Assembly (NCBI RefSeq): GCF_000788395.1
Contig: NZ_CP009889.1
Location: forward strand, 682,001 to 746,000
Direction of reading: 5' to 3'
Source of the DNA: Pseudoalteromonas piratica
GTDB taxonomy: Bacteria > Pseudomonadota > Gammaproteobacteria > Enterobacterales > Alteromonadaceae
DNA length: 64,000 nucleotides
A model generated the notes under the pieces. The model saw only the letters and a list, made by a program, of their open reading frames with translations. It ran no database searches and was not told the DNA's origin. Positions within the stretch are counted from its first letter, which is position 1, and every line of letters starts with the position of its first letter. The translations under genes were made by a program, and so were the position numbers. This document shows, one piece after another, positions 42,448 through 53,580 of the stretch.

Positions 42448-43491
42448 ATGATAAATATTAACAAACTAAACTCAATTGGTTGGCAACCATATTTTCAACA
42501 ACAATTGGCAATAGACGAGTGGAGCCAAACAAAACCTGTTCGCGTTATTGAGCAACACAGAAGTCAGTTAATCATTGATGATACAGAACAGTTGTTAACC
42601 TTACCGATAACAAATATGACATCACAGTGTGTTGTCGGTGATTGGCTTTTACTAGACGAAAGCGGCCAAGTATTAAGGCTATTGGAACGGAAAAGTGTTT
42701 TTTCCAGAAAATCAATTGGTAATAAACGTGATAAGCAATATATAGCAGCAAATGTTGACGTTGCTTTTATCTTATGTTCACTTAATGACGATTTTAATTT
42801 GAATCGGATTGAGCGTTACTTAGCACTTGTTAATGAAGCTGAATGTGACGCAGTGATTGTTTTAACGAAAGCCGATCTAGCGAATGACAGCTTGGAAAAA
42901 CAAGCTTTGGTTCAAGCCTTAGATCCATTATTGAGCGTTGAAGTAATTAATTGTTTTGATGACAATGTGAAAACTCAACTGGCACCATGGCTTAAGGCGC
43001 AAACCACGATTGCTGTTTTAGGTTCATCCGGTGTTGGAAAATCAACATTAACAAACACACTGTTAGGTCATCGAGTTCAGAACACAAATGGTATTCGTGA
43101 ACAGGACAGCAAAGGGCGTCATACGACAACGAGTAGGCATTTACTCAAACTTGACTGTGGCGCTGTTATTATTGATACGCCTGGGATGCGAGAATTGCAG
43201 TTAGCTGATGTAAGCGAAGGCATAGAAGCAACTTTTCAAGACATTGAAAATTTGTCTGATAGCTGTAAGTTTACAAATTGCACGCACACCAATGAACCGG
43301 GCTGTGCGGTTATCCATGCGATTGAAGTAGGAGATTTAACTGAGCGTCGTTTTTTGAATTATCAAAAATTACGCAGGGAAAATCAATTTAATACCGCCTC
43401 TTTACATGAGAGACGGGCGCACGATAAATCGTTAAGTAAATATTACAAGCGGACTCAAAACCAAGCGGTTAAAATAAAACGAATGGATTAA
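42448..43491 (+). CDS. rsgA: Ribosome small-subunit-dependent GTPase A (RsgA paralogue)
   Basis: A 347-residue circularly permuted GTPase. Residues about 25-95 are the OB fold. The G motifs come in the order G4 (LTKAD), G1 (GSSGVGKST), then G3 (DTPGMRE), diagnostic of RsgA/YjeQ. A zinc motif with Cys and His (CKFTNCTHTNEPGC) follows near 273-288. RsgA helps late 30S maturation and releases RbfA. The opening LNSIGWQPYFQQQL is like the second RsgA copy of vibrios and relatives, so a canonical copy may exist elsewhere. The AAGGG ribosome-binding site lies in the attenuator region described upstream. Confidence 0.9.
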   Translation: MININKLNSIGWQPYFQQQLAIDEWSQTKPVRVIEQHRSQLIIDDTEQLLTLPITNMTSQCVVGDWLLLDESGQVLRLLERKSVFSRKSIGNKRDKQYIAANVDVAFILCSLNDDFNLNRIERYLALVNEAECDAVIVLTKADLANDSLEKQALVQALDPLLSVEVINCFDDNVKTQLAPWLKAQTTIAVLGSSGVGKSTLTNTLLGHRVQNTNGIREQDSKGRHTTTSRHLLKLDCGAVIIDTPGMRELQLADVSEGIEATFQDIENLSDSCKFTNCTHTNEPGCAVIHAIEVGDLTERRFLNYQKLRRENQFNTASLHERRAHDKSLSKYYKRTQNQAVKIKRMD

Positions 43492-43496
43492 AAATA

Positions 43497-43518
43497 GGGA
43501 GCGAAAGCTCCCTTTTTT
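43497..43518. terminator. Intrinsic terminator of rsgA (bidirectional)
   Basis: GGGAGC, GAAA loop, GCTCCC, then six T residues, five bases after the rsgA stop. On the other strand a shorter T-rich run follows the stem, so it may also stop the convergent chemoreceptor transcript, whose stop codon overlaps it. Confidence 0.92.
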
Positions 43519-45469
43519 AAACTTTGAATCGATTGACTAACTGTTGCAAATTATTCGCTATTGTAACAAGGCCTCTTGCGGTATCTGCGGCCTTTTCAGC
43601 TCCAGCTACTGTTTGTACTGCCATTTCATTTACTTGTGTAACACTGTCTGTAATTTGCTGAGTAACCACATTTTGCTCTTCAGAAGCTCCTGCAATTTGC
43701 ATATTCATATCACGAATAGTACCGACTGATTCTGATATCGAATCAAGTGCTAGATTTGTTTTATCGGCTTTTTCTGTGGTAATACGGGCACTTTCAAGAT
43801 TTGCATTCATTTGCTCAACTGATGTTTTCGCTTCATTTTGTAATTTATGGATCATTGCTTGAATTTCTTCTGTGCTTTGTTGCGTTCTACTTGCAAGACT
43901 ACGCACTTCATCAGCTACTACTGCAAAGCCTCTTCCTTGTTCACCAGCTCGAGCGGCTTCAATCGCTGCATTGAGTGCAAGTAAATTGGTTTGATCTGCA
44001 ATTGCTCTTATCACATCTAAAATTGATCCGACCGACTCGGTTTCACTTTCTAAATTTTTAATCGAATTACTAACTAGTTCGATATTACTCACCAAGCTAC
44101 TGATTGCGTCACGCGTATTTTCGACGACGTTTTTACCGGTGAGCGTTTGTTGATCAGCATTATTCGCTGAATCTGCAGCGAGTTGCGCACTTTGGGTAAT
44201 ATCGGCAACAGTTGAAGCCATTTCATTCATAGAGTTCACTGCTTGATTTAATTGTTCCATTTGCAGTTCTGCACCTTGCATTGAGCTCTCGGTATTTTGG
44301 TCTAGTACGGCTGTTGAATTCGTTAATTCATTTGTGGCAGATTTAAGGTTATCTATGATCAGGCGTAAGGTATTCACCATTTCACTCATTGCTTTATAAA
44401 TGCCAGATTCATTTCCGTTATTGGTAAATTGCATTGTCAGATCGCCATCAGCAATACGCTTTGCAATTTTCTCCATGTCGATTGGCTCGCCACCAATTGG
44501 TTTACGAATGGTAATTGTGATAAACCAACTTAAAAAAGAGCCAACAAGGATAACCAATACTGAAACAACAATGATGGTCGTAGTTGTATTTTGACTTTGA
44601 GATTGAACCATTGGTCCTAAGGTGTTTTGATCATTTTTGACAGATAATTTGACTTCTTCTAGTGAAGCAGAAATTTCTGGTCCGACAGTGTTAAGCACAT
44701 TTTTTATGGTGTTGTTTCGCTCAATTATTACGTTATAGACGTTATTAATACCGTTCACATACAGATTTATCGAGTTTCTCGCCTCATCTAATAAAGCGCG
44801 TCGTTGGATTGATTGAATATTATCGTCAAGTTCATTAATTGTTTGTTCTAGCCCTTTAAATTCCTGTATTGCACGTTGATAATCTTGATTAGTATTGGTT
44901 ACTAGAAATTTTGTTGTATAGAGTCTGCCAAGCAGTAGTTGTTCTTGTACCAATGCAGCAAAATAAGTCACATCGGTATCGCCATCTTCGTAGGCAGAAC
45001 GAATAATCTGACTAATGTTTTTTCTAATTTTTGCACCATTCTGATCTAACTGCGTTTTAACAATATCATTTCTCTTCTGATACAGGGCTATGACATCTTT
45101 GAACCCTTTTTTATACGTTTCAACCTTGTCATAAGACTCTCGAATTAATCTCGCTCGTTGAGGTTGTACTATTTCTTCTTTGGCAAGTTTTAGCTGTTGT
45201 TCTAATTGTTCAGCACGTTTATTAAACAGTTCAATGTTTTCATTATTTTCTTCTTTGAGAAATTTCAACGCATTTAGACGCGCTTCAAGCAGTTCAGATT
45301 GCACAGCTCCCGCTAAATTACTGTCTCGCGCCAGTTCACGATATTCAACAAAGTTGCTGTATCCGCGGCTTAATCCAAAATATGAAATGGCTGATAGCAG
45401 CACCATTAATCCAATCATGGCGCCAAATGAAATAGATAGTTGTTGAACAAGTTTAAGTTTAGTAAACAT
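43517..45469 (-). CDS. Methyl-accepting chemotaxis protein with HBM-like sensor
   Basis: A 650-residue chemoreceptor. Membrane helices lie at about 12-32 and 298-320. The periplasmic part (about 33-295) is two long helical bundles ([34 protein letters not shown] and similar), the layout of the helical bimodular (HBM) domain that binds organic acids in other receptors. One HAMP domain ([12 protein letters not shown]) and a complete signalling hairpin ([33 protein letters not shown]) follow. No CheR-binding pentapeptide is present. ATG 45469 with an upstream AGG element is preferred; the frame opens at 45556. Confidence 0.9.
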   Translation of the reverse strand: MFTKLKLVQQLSISFGAMIGLMVLLSAISYFGLSRGYSNFVEYRELARDSNLAGAVQSELLEARLNALKFLKEENNENIELFNKRAEQLEQQLKLAKEEIVQPQRARLIRESYDKVETYKKGFKDVIALYQKRNDIVKTQLDQNGAKIRKNISQIIRSAYEDGDTDVTYFAALVQEQLLLGRLYTTKFLVTNTNQDYQRAIQEFKGLEQTINELDDNIQSIQRRALLDEARNSINLYVNGINNVYNVIIERNNTIKNVLNTVGPEISASLEEVKLSVKNDQNTLGPMVQSQSQNTTTTIIVVSVLVILVGSFLSWFITITIRKPIGGEPIDMEKIAKRIADGDLTMQFTNNGNESGIYKAMSEMVNTLRLIIDNLKSATNELTNSTAVLDQNTESSMQGAELQMEQLNQAVNSMNEMASTVADITQSAQLAADSANNADQQTLTGKNVVENTRDAISSLVSNIELVSNSIKNLESETESVGSILDVIRAIADQTNLLALNAAIEAARAGEQGRGFAVVADEVRSLASRTQQSTEEIQAMIHKLQNEAKTSVEQMNANLESARITTEKADKTNLALDSISESVGTIRDMNMQIAGASEEQNVVTQQITDSVTQVNEMAVQTVAGAEKAADTARGLVTIANNLQQLVNRFKV

Positions 45470-45659
45470 GGAACCTATCCTTATCTGACGATGTGGTTTT
45501 AGGAAATATTTAAGGTAAGTATAGTTACTAAAATTACAAGTATTTAAAAAGTTCAATAATCAGAGCAAGCTCTTTAGGGAAGGTGTTTTTTAAATATTTA
45601 AACAGTTATTTTTTTAAAGCGTAATGATTTTTAGGGAGCGGATAAAAAACAACAGACAC

Positions 45660-45686
45660 AAAAAAACGCAGGGGATACCTGCGTTT
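45660..45686 (-). terminator. Intrinsic terminator of the lolB-ispE-prs operon
   Basis: AAACGCAGG (45664-45672) pairs with CCTGCGTTT (45678-45686). On the minus strand the stem is followed by at least seven T residues. It lies about 25 bases after the prs stop. Confidence 0.92.
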
Positions 45687-45711
45687 AGTAATTATATTTT
45701 GGCGCTATTGA

Positions 45712-46659
45712 TTAGTGCTCAAAAAGGGCTGAAATTGATTCTTCGTTACTTACGCGACGAATTGTTTCAGCAAGCATATCGGCAAGTGTAAGTACTTTAA
45801 TCTTGTCAATAGCTTTTAATTCTTCAGTAAGTGGTACAGAGTCAGTTACGATCACTTCATCAATTACTGAGTTTTTGATGTTTTCAGCTGCTGCACCTGA
45901 TAAAACAGGGTGAGTTGCATAGGCAAATACGCGGCGAGCACCATGTTCTTTTAATGCTTCTGCAGCTTTACATAGTGTACCACCAGTGTCGATCATATCA
46001 TCTACGATGATACAGTCGCGACCTTCAACGTCACCAATGATGTGCATTACTTGCGATACGTTAGCGCGTGGGCGACGCTTATCGATAATTGCAAGATCTG
46101 TATCATCTAAGAGTTTTGCAATGGCACGGGCACGTACTACACCGCCAATATCAGGTGATACAACCACAACATCATCAAAATTCTTCTCTTTCATATCTTC
46201 GAGTAGAATTGGGCTACCGAAAACATTGTCAACAGGAACGTCGAAGAAACCTTGAATTTGTTCAGCATGTAAATCAACCGTAAGAACACGGTCAACACCA
46301 ACACTTGAAAGGAAATCAGCAACTACTTTCGCTGTGATAGGTACACGAGCACTGCGCACGCGTCGATCTTGGCGAGAATAACCGAAATATGGGATTACCG
46401 CTGTGATACGGCCAGCTGATGCACGACGAAGTGCGTCAACCATTACGATTAATTCCATTAAGTTGTCATTTGTAGGCGCACAAGTAGATTGTACGATGAA
46501 AACGTCAGAACCACGTACGTTTTCGTTGATTTGAACGCTAATTTCACCGTCACTAAAACGACCAACTTCAGCGTCACCAAGATCAATGTATAAGCGTTTT
46601 GCAACTTTTTGAGCTAACTCAGGCGTTGCGTTACCAGCGAAGAGCTTCATGTCTGGCAC
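45712..46659 (-). CDS. prs: Ribose-phosphate pyrophosphokinase
   Basis: A 315-residue PRPP synthetase, nearly collinear with the E. coli enzyme. It joins ribose 5-phosphate and ATP to give PRPP for purine, pyrimidine, NAD, His and Trp synthesis. Motifs seen are [25 protein letters not shown] (ATP-binding), the catalytic [12 protein letters not shown], and the PRPP-binding loop [17 protein letters not shown]. The start is GTG 46659 after AGGAA, in the same form as the MPDMKLF start of E. coli. It is the last gene of the lolB-ispE-prs unit; a GGTAAC/GTTACC hairpin in the 47-base gap lacks a T-run. Confidence 0.97.
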   Translation of the reverse strand: MPDMKLFAGNATPELAQKVAKRLYIDLGDAEVGRFSDGEISVQINENVRGSDVFIVQSTCAPTNDNLMELIVMVDALRRASAGRITAVIPYFGYSRQDRRVRSARVPITAKVVADFLSSVGVDRVLTVDLHAEQIQGFFDVPVDNVFGSPILLEDMKEKNFDDVVVVSPDIGGVVRARAIAKLLDDTDLAIIDKRRPRANVSQVMHIIGDVEGRDCIIVDDMIDTGGTLCKAAEALKEHGARRVFAYATHPVLSGAAAENIKNSVIDEVIVTDSVPLTEELKAIDKIKVLTLADMLAETIRRVSNEESISALFEH

Positions 46660-46706
46660 GGTAGGTTTCCTCAGGCACTTTTTTGGGTAACGTTAGTTAC
46701 CAATAA

Positions 46707-47561
46707 TTAATTTAGTTTAGTACGTAGCTCCGAATGTGCTGGAGATATATTCGTACTTCTTGCTACAAAGCCTTGCCAAGAATCAGGGAGCGAAGTTAAT
46801 GCTGCTTGGGCAGCTTGTTGAGTTTCAAAACTGACAAAACAACATGCGCCGGTACCTGTCATTCTCGACGGACCGTATTTTAGCAACCAGTTAAGGGTCT
46901 TTTCAACCTCAGGATAGCGCTTTTTAACTAACTCTTCGCAGTCATTAGTGTGTTGAACACTTTGCCAATGGCTTGATAATTTGGGTGTATTACGAGGTAA
47001 GTCGGGATCATTAAAGATAAGCCCGGTGCTAATATGTACGTTTGGATGCACTACTAAGTACCAGGTTTCAGCAAGTTCAACCGCTTCGAGTTGCTCACCT
47101 ATTCCATGTGCAATGGCCGCATGACCATTGATAAATACAGGAACATCAGCGCCAAGTTGTACGCCAATATCAGCAAGTTCTTGTAGCGATAAATCTAATT
47201 GCCACAGAGCATTAAGCGCAAGTAGGGTTGTCGCAGCATCAGATGAGCCACCACCAACGCCACCACCACTTGGTAGATGTTTTTCAAATGAAATTTCTGC
47301 GCCAAACGAAGTATTTGTCGCGAGTTTTAATGCATTTGCGGCTTTAAAAATAAGGTTTTCTTGGTCTGGTAAACCGTCTATCTGGGTTTTTAATGTAATT
47401 GCGTTGTCAGATGTGCGCTTAAAATGCAAACGATCGCCATAATCTAAAAACACAAATAAGGTTTCGAGTTCATGGTATCCGTTAGTTAAACGCCCATTAA
47501 TATGAAGAAATAAATTTAGTTTTGCGGGTGCAATAAGCGAAAGCGTTGTTAAATCTGCCAT
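46707..47561 (-). CDS. ispE: 4-diphosphocytidyl-2-C-methyl-D-erythritol kinase
   Basis: A 284-residue GHMP kinase of the non-mevalonate isoprenoid pathway. It adds phosphate to 4-diphosphocytidyl-2-C-methylerythritol. The start [30 protein letters not shown] has the catalytic Lys region, and [21 protein letters not shown] near residue 95 is the ATP-binding glycine loop. ADVPVF with the catalytic Asp and MTGTGACCF near residue 240 complete the fold. It overlaps the end of lolB by 13 bases, so translation is coupled. Confidence 0.96.
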   Translation of the reverse strand: MADLTTLSLIAPAKLNLFLHINGRLTNGYHELETLFVFLDYGDRLHFKRTSDNAITLKTQIDGLPDQENLIFKAANALKLATNTSFGAEISFEKHLPSGGGVGGGSSDAATTLLALNALWQLDLSLQELADIGVQLGADVPVFINGHAAIAHGIGEQLEAVELAETWYLVVHPNVHISTGLIFNDPDLPRNTPKLSSHWQSVQHTNDCEELVKKRYPEVEKTLNWLLKYGPSRMTGTGACCFVSFETQQAAQAALTSLPDSWQGFVARSTNISPAHSELRTKLN

Positions 47562-48130
47562 GAATATACTTTTAATTTAAGTTTAACGGTATTGTGAGTA
47601 AGCGTGATTGCGTATGGCAGCCAGTAACCACCATGTTTTTTATAATCGGAATAACGAATTTGCCACAGTTCGCCTTTAGTATCTGTTAGGGAAGCCTGGC
47701 TAACGCGATTGCGCTCATCTGCGACATAATCTTGAGTGTTGGGCAAGCCTTTTAACCAATGGGGATCGTCTAAAAACGGTAAGTTCATTCCCGTTAACCA
47801 AAAAACTAGCGCTTGTGCATTTTTGCCAGTATGCGTTTCACCGTTAATATCGAGTGTGGTTTGAATTGGCGTTTTTTCTAAAGACAAAACAGATGTACCG
47901 ACAAAACTTGTCAGATTTAAATTGTCTTTGTTAGGAGAGGTTGACCAAAATAAATTAACGCTTTGTCGTTTTTTTGTTTGAATAACCGCCAGCTTTCCTG
48001 TTACTTGCCAGGTATCTTGTTGAAGTAATTGTCTTTGCCAATTTTCTTTTACCGTCGCATTATCGAAATATTGACCTGCACAACCAGATAAAAAGACTAA
48101 AAATATGACAAATATCATGCGTAATTGCAT
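47549..48130 (-). CDS. lolB: Outer-membrane lipoprotein receptor LolB
   Basis: A 193-residue lipoprotein. The signal has lipobox LSGC near residue 17. The mature domain matches Lol[51 protein letters not shown] and [25 protein letters not shown]. It takes lipoproteins from the carrier LolA and places them in the outer membrane. The frame opens at TTG 48133, but ATG 48130 is the likely start. It diverges from hemA with 87 bases between, a typical gammaproteobacterial order. Confidence 0.92.
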   Translation of the reverse strand: MQLRMIFVIFLVFLSGCAGQYFDNATVKENWQRQLLQQDTWQVTGKLAVIQTKKRQSVNLFWSTSPNKDNLNLTSFVGTSVLSLEKTPIQTTLDINGETHTGKNAQALVFWLTGMNLPFLDDPHWLKGLPNTQDYVADERNRVSQASLTDTKGELWQIRYSDYKKHGGYWLPYAITLTHNTVKLKLKVYSWQI

Positions 48131-48217
48131 CAAATCTTAATTCCTTACTTTTTTTATTGACTTGATTTACGTAAAATTAATCGCTTTAAAACGTGCTAAA
48201 ACCAAATTGTAGACATA

Positions 48218-49471
48218 ATGACCATAGTTGCTTTAGGCATTAATCATAAAACAGCATCTGTTGAATTAAGAGAACGTGTAGCCTTTTCTCCTGAGCAAAT
48301 CAACGATGCCCTTAACCAGCTTTGCCATCAAAATGGGGTTAATGAAGCCGTAGTGGTGTCTACCTGTAATCGCACTGAATTGTATTGTATCCTTGAAAAT
48401 CAACAACCCCAAGTGCTTATTGATTGGCTCGCAGAATTTCACAAAATTAGCGAAGCTGAGTTGTCGCAGCATATTTACCAACATCAAGATTTTTCAGCCA
48501 TTCAACATTTGATGCGTGTTTCAGTAGGCTTAGACTCATTAGTATTGGGTGAGCCGCAAATTTTAGGGCAAATTAAACAAGCGTATGCCAAAGCAAAGCA
48601 AGCTGGGGTTGTAAACGCTTTATTAGAACGTTTATTCCAAAAATGTTTTTCAGTCGCAAAACAAGTGCGCACCGAAACAGATATAGGCTCAAGTGCGGTT
48701 TCGGTAGCATATGCAGCAGTTAATCTCGCCAAACATATCTATGGTAATTTAGAGCCGACGAAAGTATTACTGATTGGTGCGGGTGAAACGATTGAGTTAG
48801 TGGCACGACACCTTTACCAAAATGGCTGCCAGCATATGACGGTTGCAAACCGTACCTTGTCTCGAGCAGAAAACTTGGCAACCGAGTTTAACGCAAAAGT
48901 CGTTCCTTTAGCACGCGTACCAGAAAGCTTGACTGAAGCGGATATAGTGATCAGTTCAACAGCAAGTACCTTACCAATAATTGGTAAAGGTATGGTTGAA
49001 CAAGCTTTAAAAGCCAGACGCTATAAACCTATGTTGCTAGTCGATATTGCTGTTCCCCGCGATATTGAAAGCCAAGTTGCTGAGCTTGATGATGCTTATT
49101 TATATTCTGTTGATGATCTACAAGAAATTGTGAATCAAAACATGGAATCGCGTGAGCGAGCTGCTGCCGAAGCTGAAAACATTATTGTCGATAAAGCCAA
49201 TGAGTTTGTTACTTGGAGAAATACCCTAGATTCAGTTGATATTATCCGCTCATACCGAGAAAATATTGAACAAATTAAATTAGAGTTAGTACAAAAGGCG
49301 CAAGGTCAGTTAAAATCAGGTAAAGAGCCCGAGAAAGTGCTAAATGAACTTGCTAATAAATTAGCAAATCGCATTATACATTCACCCACAAAAGCGATTA
49401 AGCAAGCTGCAGAAGAAGACGATATTGCCAAGCTTGCGCAAATCAAAAAAGTGTTAGATTTAGATAATTAA
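48218..49471 (+). CDS. hemA: Glutamyl-tRNA reductase
   Basis: A 417-residue enzyme that reduces glutamyl-tRNA to glutamate-1-semialdehyde, the first step of the C5 pathway to haem. The catalytic Cys50 is in [26 protein letters not shown] is the family signature (about 98-116), the NADPH-binding domain begins near [17 protein letters not shown] (about 184), and a C-terminal dimerisation helix follows. [15 protein letters not shown] at the start is as in E. coli. It opens the hemA-prfA-prmC run. The ribosome-binding site is weak. Confidence 0.97.
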   Translation: MTIVALGINHKTASVELRERVAFSPEQINDALNQLCHQNGVNEAVVVSTCNRTELYCILENQQPQVLIDWLAEFHKISEAELSQHIYQHQDFSAIQHLMRVSVGLDSLVLGEPQILGQIKQAYAKAKQAGVVNALLERLFQKCFSVAKQVRTETDIGSSAVSVAYAAVNLAKHIYGNLEPTKVLLIGAGETIELVARHLYQNGCQHMTVANRTLSRAENLATEFNAKVVPLARVPESLTEADIVISSTASTLPIIGKGMVEQALKARRYKPMLLVDIAVPRDIESQVAELDDAYLYSVDDLQEIVNQNMESRERAAAEAENIIVDKANEFVTWRNTLDSVDIIRSYRENIEQIKLELVQKAQGQLKSGKEPEKVLNELANKLANRIIHSPTKAIKQAAEEDDIAKLAQIKKVLDLDN

Positions 49472-49487
49472 TAGGCGTCACGCTTAA

Positions 49488-50573
49488 ATGAAAGAATCCG
49501 TTTATAGAAAATTAGAAACGCTTGTTGAGCGTTATGAAGAAGTTCAAGCATTACTGAGTGATCCTGATGTGATTTCAGATCAAGACCGTTTCAGAGCCTT
49601 GTCAAAAGAGTATTCTGAGCTTGAAGAAGTAACCAAAGCATTTAATGCATATCGTCAGGCTGAAGATGACGTAGTCACAGCAGAAGAAATGCTGAAAGAT
49701 AACGACCCTGATATGCGTGAAATGGCGCAAGAAGAATATAAAGAAGCAAAAGCAAATATCGAAAAACTTGAAGATGAGCTTCAAGTATTAATGCTGCCAA
49801 AAGACCCACGTGACAATAACAATGTGTTTCTTGAAGTACGTGCTGGTACAGGTGGTGATGAAGCTGCGATCTTTGCCGGTGATTTATTCCGTATGTATAG
49901 CCGTTATGCTGAGACGCAAAAATGGAAAGTGGATATCGTTAGCACCAATGAAGGTGAACACGGCGGTTTTAAAGAAGTGATTGCCAATATTTCTGGTGAC
50001 GGTGTTTACGGAAAACTTAAATTTGAATCAGGTGCGCACCGTGTTCAACGTGTACCTGAAACCGAGTCGCAAGGACGTGTGCATACGTCAGCGTGTACCG
50101 TGGCTGTTATGGCCGAAATTCCAGAAGCGGAAGCGATTGAAATCAATCCATCGGATCTGAAAATTGATACATTCCGTGCATCAGGTGCCGGTGGTCAGCA
50201 CGTTAACAAAACCGATTCAGCGATTCGTATTACTCACTTGCCAACGGGTGTTGTTGTTGAGTGTCAGGATGAACGTTCTCAGCATAAGAATAAAGCGAAG
50301 GCACTTAGTGTTCTTGCGTCACGATTACAACAGGCAGAAGATGAAAAACGCATGGCTGCAGAAGCCAGTGAACGTCGAAATCTAGTCGGTAGTGGTGACC
50401 GCTCTGAACGTATTCGTACTTATAACTATCCGCAGGGACGTGTAACTGATCACCGTATTAACCTTACGCTTTATAAATTAAACGAAGTGGTTGAAGGTGA
50501 TTTAGGTGCAATCGTTGACCCGTTAGTTCTTGAGCACCAAGCGGACATGCTTGCAGCAATGGGCGATGAGTAA
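49488..50573 (+). CDS. prfA: Peptide chain release factor 1
   Basis: A 361-residue class I release factor. The GGQ motif that triggers peptide release is at 235-237 ([18 protein letters not shown]). The stop-codon reading PxT motif reads PET in RVPETESQG, so it is RF1 (UAA/UAG) and not RF2. The domain order and length are normal. It is 16 bases downstream of hemA. Gln237 should be methylated by the product of the next gene. Confidence 0.97.
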   Translation: MKESVYRKLETLVERYEEVQALLSDPDVISDQDRFRALSKEYSELEEVTKAFNAYRQAEDDVVTAEEMLKDNDPDMREMAQEEYKEAKANIEKLEDELQVLMLPKDPRDNNNVFLEVRAGTGGDEAAIFAGDLFRMYSRYAETQKWKVDIVSTNEGEHGGFKEVIANISGDGVYGKLKFESGAHRVQRVPETESQGRVHTSACTVAVMAEIPEAEAIEINPSDLKIDTFRASGAGGQHVNKTDSAIRITHLPTGVVVECQDERSQHKNKAKALSVLASRLQQAEDEKRMAAEASERRNLVGSGDRSERIRTYNYPQGRVTDHRINLTLYKLNEVVEGDLGAIVDPLVLEHQADMLAAMGDE

Positions 50574-51414
50574 TTATTCGTTATCACAAGCACTTGCGTT
50601 TGGCGCAAGTGCTTTAACACCGAGCTCAGAGTCGCCGAAATTAGATGCCGAAGTGCTTTTATTGGCAACCATAAATCGATCACGTACTTACCTCTTTACA
50701 TGGCCTGAAAAAGAGCTCTCGGATGAGCAGCAAGCTCGGTTTTTATCTTTCATTGAACAACGTAGTCAAGGCAAACCTGTCGCGCACATTACTCAGTATC
50801 GAGAATTTTGGAGTCTTAACTTCAAAGTGAGTCCTGCGACTTTAATTCCTCGTCCGGATACAGAAACCCTGGTTGAACTTGCTCTTGATAAAGCTATCAA
50901 CAAACAAGGTAAACTGCTTGATTTAGGTACAGGCACGGGTGCCATCGCTTTATCACTTGCCAGTGAATTGCCTGATTGGCAAGTAACAGCGGTTGATTAT
51001 CAATTGGATGCGGTGTTACTTGCTAACGAAAATAAATCTCAGCTAGGTATTACCAATGCGGAAATGTTACAAAGCGATTGGTTTAGTGCGTTAGCGGGTG
51101 AAAAGTTTGATTTAATTGTCTCTAACCCGCCTTATATTGACCCACAAGATCCACATTTACAGCAAGGTGATGTTAGGTTTGAACCATTGTCAGCTTTAAT
51201 CGCTGAAAAAAAAGGCATGGCAGATCTAGAGTTTATAATCACCAAGAGTCGAGAATATTTAAATGAATCTGGCTGGTTATTACTAGAGCATGGTTATGAT
51301 CAAGGTCAGTTAGTACGTGATTTTTTTGCAAAAATGGCATATAAAGTTATAACAACAGAGAAAGATTTAGGCGGCAATGACCGCGTAACTTTAGCACAAT
51401 GGGCACCTGAGTAA
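50566..51414 (+). CDS. prmC: Release factor glutamine methyltransferase
   Basis: A 282-residue methyltransferase that modifies the Gln of the GGQ motif in release factors with S-adenosylmethionine. The N-terminal helical domain has LDAEVLLL and [11 protein letters not shown]. The SAM loop is [16 protein letters not shown], and the catalytic NPPY motif is at 187-190. ATG 50566 overlaps the prfA stop by eight bases and gives the family's usual start; the frame itself extends twelve codons further upstream inside prfA. Coupling to prfA, its substrate, is typical. Confidence 0.95.
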   Translation: MSNYSLSQALAFGASALTPSSESPKLDAEVLLLATINRSRTYLFTWPEKELSDEQQARFLSFIEQRSQGKPVAHITQYREFWSLNFKVSPATLIPRPDTETLVELALDKAINKQGKLLDLGTGTGAIALSLASELPDWQVTAVDYQLDAVLLANENKSQLGITNAEMLQSDWFSALAGEKFDLIVSNPPYIDPQDPHLQQGDVRFEPLSALIAEKKGMADLEFIITKSREYLNESGWLLLEHGYDQGQLVRDFFAKMAYKVITTEKDLGGNDRVTLAQWAPE

Positions 51415-51458
51415 CTTTAAAAGGGTCCTTTGCTTGGACGTAAAAGGGGTATGGATAA

Positions 51459-53003
51459 ATGGCAAGTGATTTTTTATTTTCGGATGAATCAGAGCAAACT
51501 CCTGAACAAGAAAATAATAGCGGTACTTGGAAAGTATTAATTGTAGATGATGAACCCGAAGTCCATGCAGTAACTAAGCTTGCACTTAGTGATTTTTCAT
51601 TTCAAAACAAAAGATTAGAATTTATTAGTGCATTTTCCGGTAAAGAAGCTGAAAAACTAATCTTAGCACACCCAGACGCTGCAATCGTGCTACTCGACGT
51701 TGTCATGGAATCAGATGATGCGGGATTAAAAGTAGCGCAATTTATACGGGAAGATGCCAAAAATAATCACGTGCGAATCATTTTACGTACTGGGCAGCCC
51801 GGCCAAGCGCCTGAGAGACATGTTATTGTTAATTACGATATTAATGACTACAAATCGAAAACAGAATTAACAGCGCAAAAGTTGTTTACAGTGGTGATGT
51901 CGAGTCTACGTTCTTATCGTGATATTTTATCTATCGAACAATCCCGCCAAGGTCTTGAAAAAATTATTACGGCTTCACGGGATATTTTTTCAGCACATTC
52001 TATGGACACCTTTATTCACGGTGTGATGCAGCAACTAACCTCTATCTTAGGTTCAGTTGATGAAGCAATGTATGCAACGTCACTGGTTGCAAGTAATCCA
52101 AATGACAAAGAGCAAGAGCTGATAGTTTTCGCTGGCCAAGGTGATTTTGAGAAAAGCGAAGGCAAGCCCGTAAAACAGGTATTAACTGAAAAACAATTAT
52201 TAGCCTGCCAAGAAGCATTAAACAATAAAAGCATTGTTTACGAAGAAGATTACCTGTTTGCATTTTGCTCGAGCCGATTTAATCACAGTTCAATGCTGTA
52301 TGTGTCAGGTATTCCAAAAGTATTAACGCAAACACATAAAGACCTAATCGAAATATTTTCGCAAAATGTTCAAATAGCCTATGAGAATGTGCAACTGCAA
52401 TCAGAAGTTGAAGATACTCAACGTGAAATTGTCTATCGTCTAAGTGAAGCTGTAGAACAACGCTCCTCCGAAACTGGTAACCATGTAAAACGTGTTTCAT
52501 TAATTTGTTATGAACTTGCAAAAGGCTATGGATTAGCTGAAAAAGAATCTGAAATCTTACGCTATGCAGCACCTTTACACGATGTTGGCAAAGTGGGTAT
52601 TCCAGACACAATTCTTCATAAGCCAAGTAAATTAGATGAGGAAGAATGGCGCGTAATGCAAACGCACGCGATAAAAGGGCACGATATTTTGTCGGGCTCT
52701 CGTCGTGATATTATTCAAGCTGGCGCCATTTTAGCACGCGACCATCACGAAAAATGGGATGGCACGGGTTACCCTCGAGGGCTAAAAGAAGAAGAAATCC
52801 ATATCTATGGGCGTATTGTTGCACTCGCTGATGTGTATGATGCATTAAGACATAAACGCTGTTATAAAGATGCTTGGAGCTTACAACAGGTAGTCACAGA
52901 ATTGGAAAATCAAAAAGGTAAGCACTTTGAACCAAAACTGGTCGACGTTTTGCTTAATAATATTGATAGCTTTGAACAAATACTTAAAAATTATCCAGAG
53001 TAG
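51459..53003 (+). CDS. Response regulator with DUF3369 and HD-GYP phosphodiesterase domains
   Basis: A 514-residue protein. Residues about 24-145 are a receiver domain (acidic pair DD at 30-31, phospho-acceptor Asp80 in VLLDVVME, Lys in DYKSK). About 170-320 is DUF3369, a GAF-like domain. About 325-510 is HD-GYP with His374-Asp375 in PLHDVGKVGIPD, HDIL, RDHHEKWDGTGYPRGL and ALADVYDAL. All metal ligands and the GYP triplet are present, so c-di-GMP hydrolysis is likely. No histidine kinase is next to it. It is inserted between prmC and sirB2. Confidence 0.93.
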   Translation: MASDFLFSDESEQTPEQENNSGTWKVLIVDDEPEVHAVTKLALSDFSFQNKRLEFISAFSGKEAEKLILAHPDAAIVLLDVVMESDDAGLKVAQFIREDAKNNHVRIILRTGQPGQAPERHVIVNYDINDYKSKTELTAQKLFTVVMSSLRSYRDILSIEQSRQGLEKIITASRDIFSAHSMDTFIHGVMQQLTSILGSVDEAMYATSLVASNPNDKEQELIVFAGQGDFEKSEGKPVKQVLTEKQLLACQEALNNKSIVYEEDYLFAFCSSRFNHSSMLYVSGIPKVLTQTHKDLIEIFSQNVQIAYENVQLQSEVEDTQREIVYRLSEAVEQRSSETGNHVKRVSLICYELAKGYGLAEKESEILRYAAPLHDVGKVGIPDTILHKPSKLDEEEWRVMQTHAIKGHDILSGSRRDIIQAGAILARDHHEKWDGTGYPRGLKEEEIHIYGRIVALADVYDALRHKRCYKDAWSLQQVVTELENQKGKHFEPKLVDVLLNNIDSFEQILKNYPE

Positions 53004-53008
53004 TAAAA

Positions 53009-53383
53009 ATGGAATATATCGCTTTAAAACATAGTCATATGTTATTGGCACTGGTCAGTGTCGTACTGTTTTACACCCGTGCATTTGCTCGAATTAAACA
53101 ACTAAAACTTGCAAAGAATAAACTACTTTTTATCGGTAGCCATAGTATAGACACGTTACTATTGATATCTGCTGTAGCGCTCGCCGTGATGCTCGGCTTA
53201 AGTCCTCACAATCAACCGTGGTTACTTGAAAAAATACTATTAGTGGTTGCTTATATTGTAGTTGGGATTTTGATGGCTCGACAAAAGAATATAAAAGGCC
53301 AAGTTTCTTTACTATTACTTGCAACAACCGTTATTTTTGCCATTTTTTATCTTGCAAGGTTTAAAACCCCCTTTCTTTTTTAA
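53009..53383 (+). CDS. SirB2 family membrane protein
   Basis: A 124-residue protein with four membrane helices and the SirB2 pattern: LKHSHMLLALVSVVLFYTRAF at the start, HSIDTLLLISAVALAVMLG in the middle and a final helix pair with LARFK. The family is often called an invasion regulator after an early Salmonella report, but its real function is not established. It is normally linked to prmC and kdsA, as here. It follows the HD-GYP gene by five bases and ends in an intrinsic terminator. Confidence 0.88.
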   Translation: MEYIALKHSHMLLALVSVVLFYTRAFARIKQLKLAKNKLLFIGSHSIDTLLLISAVALAVMLGLSPHNQPWLLEKILLVVAYIVVGILMARQKNIKGQVSLLLLATTVIFAIFYLARFKTPFLF

Positions 53384-53411
53384 AGGCTGATTCTTCAGCC
53401 TTTTCTTTTTT
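53382..53411 (+). terminator. Intrinsic terminator after the SirB2 gene
   Basis: AAAGGCTGA (53382-53390) pairs with TCAGCCTTT (53395-53403) around TTCT, followed by a T-rich tract with one C. The hairpin overlaps the stop codon and should separate the hemA-to-sirB2 run from sirB1. Confidence 0.9.
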
Positions 53412-53580
53412 GAATTAGTCTTAATCTAATCAGGTAATATAAAATAGCTTTTCAATTTATTGATACAAAGCAATTGTTTAATATCGATTCATTATCTATT
53501 GCTGTTTGAACATTGGTATTCAATGTAAAACACGATAAACTGGCATTAATTTTTAGTTACCATGAGACCGAAGGGTATTG

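Noticed and set aside
46686..46701. Terminator between ispE and prs
   Set aside because: The GGTAAC/GTTACC hairpin has no T-run on the minus strand and is followed by A residues, so I treat lolB-ispE-prs as one operon.
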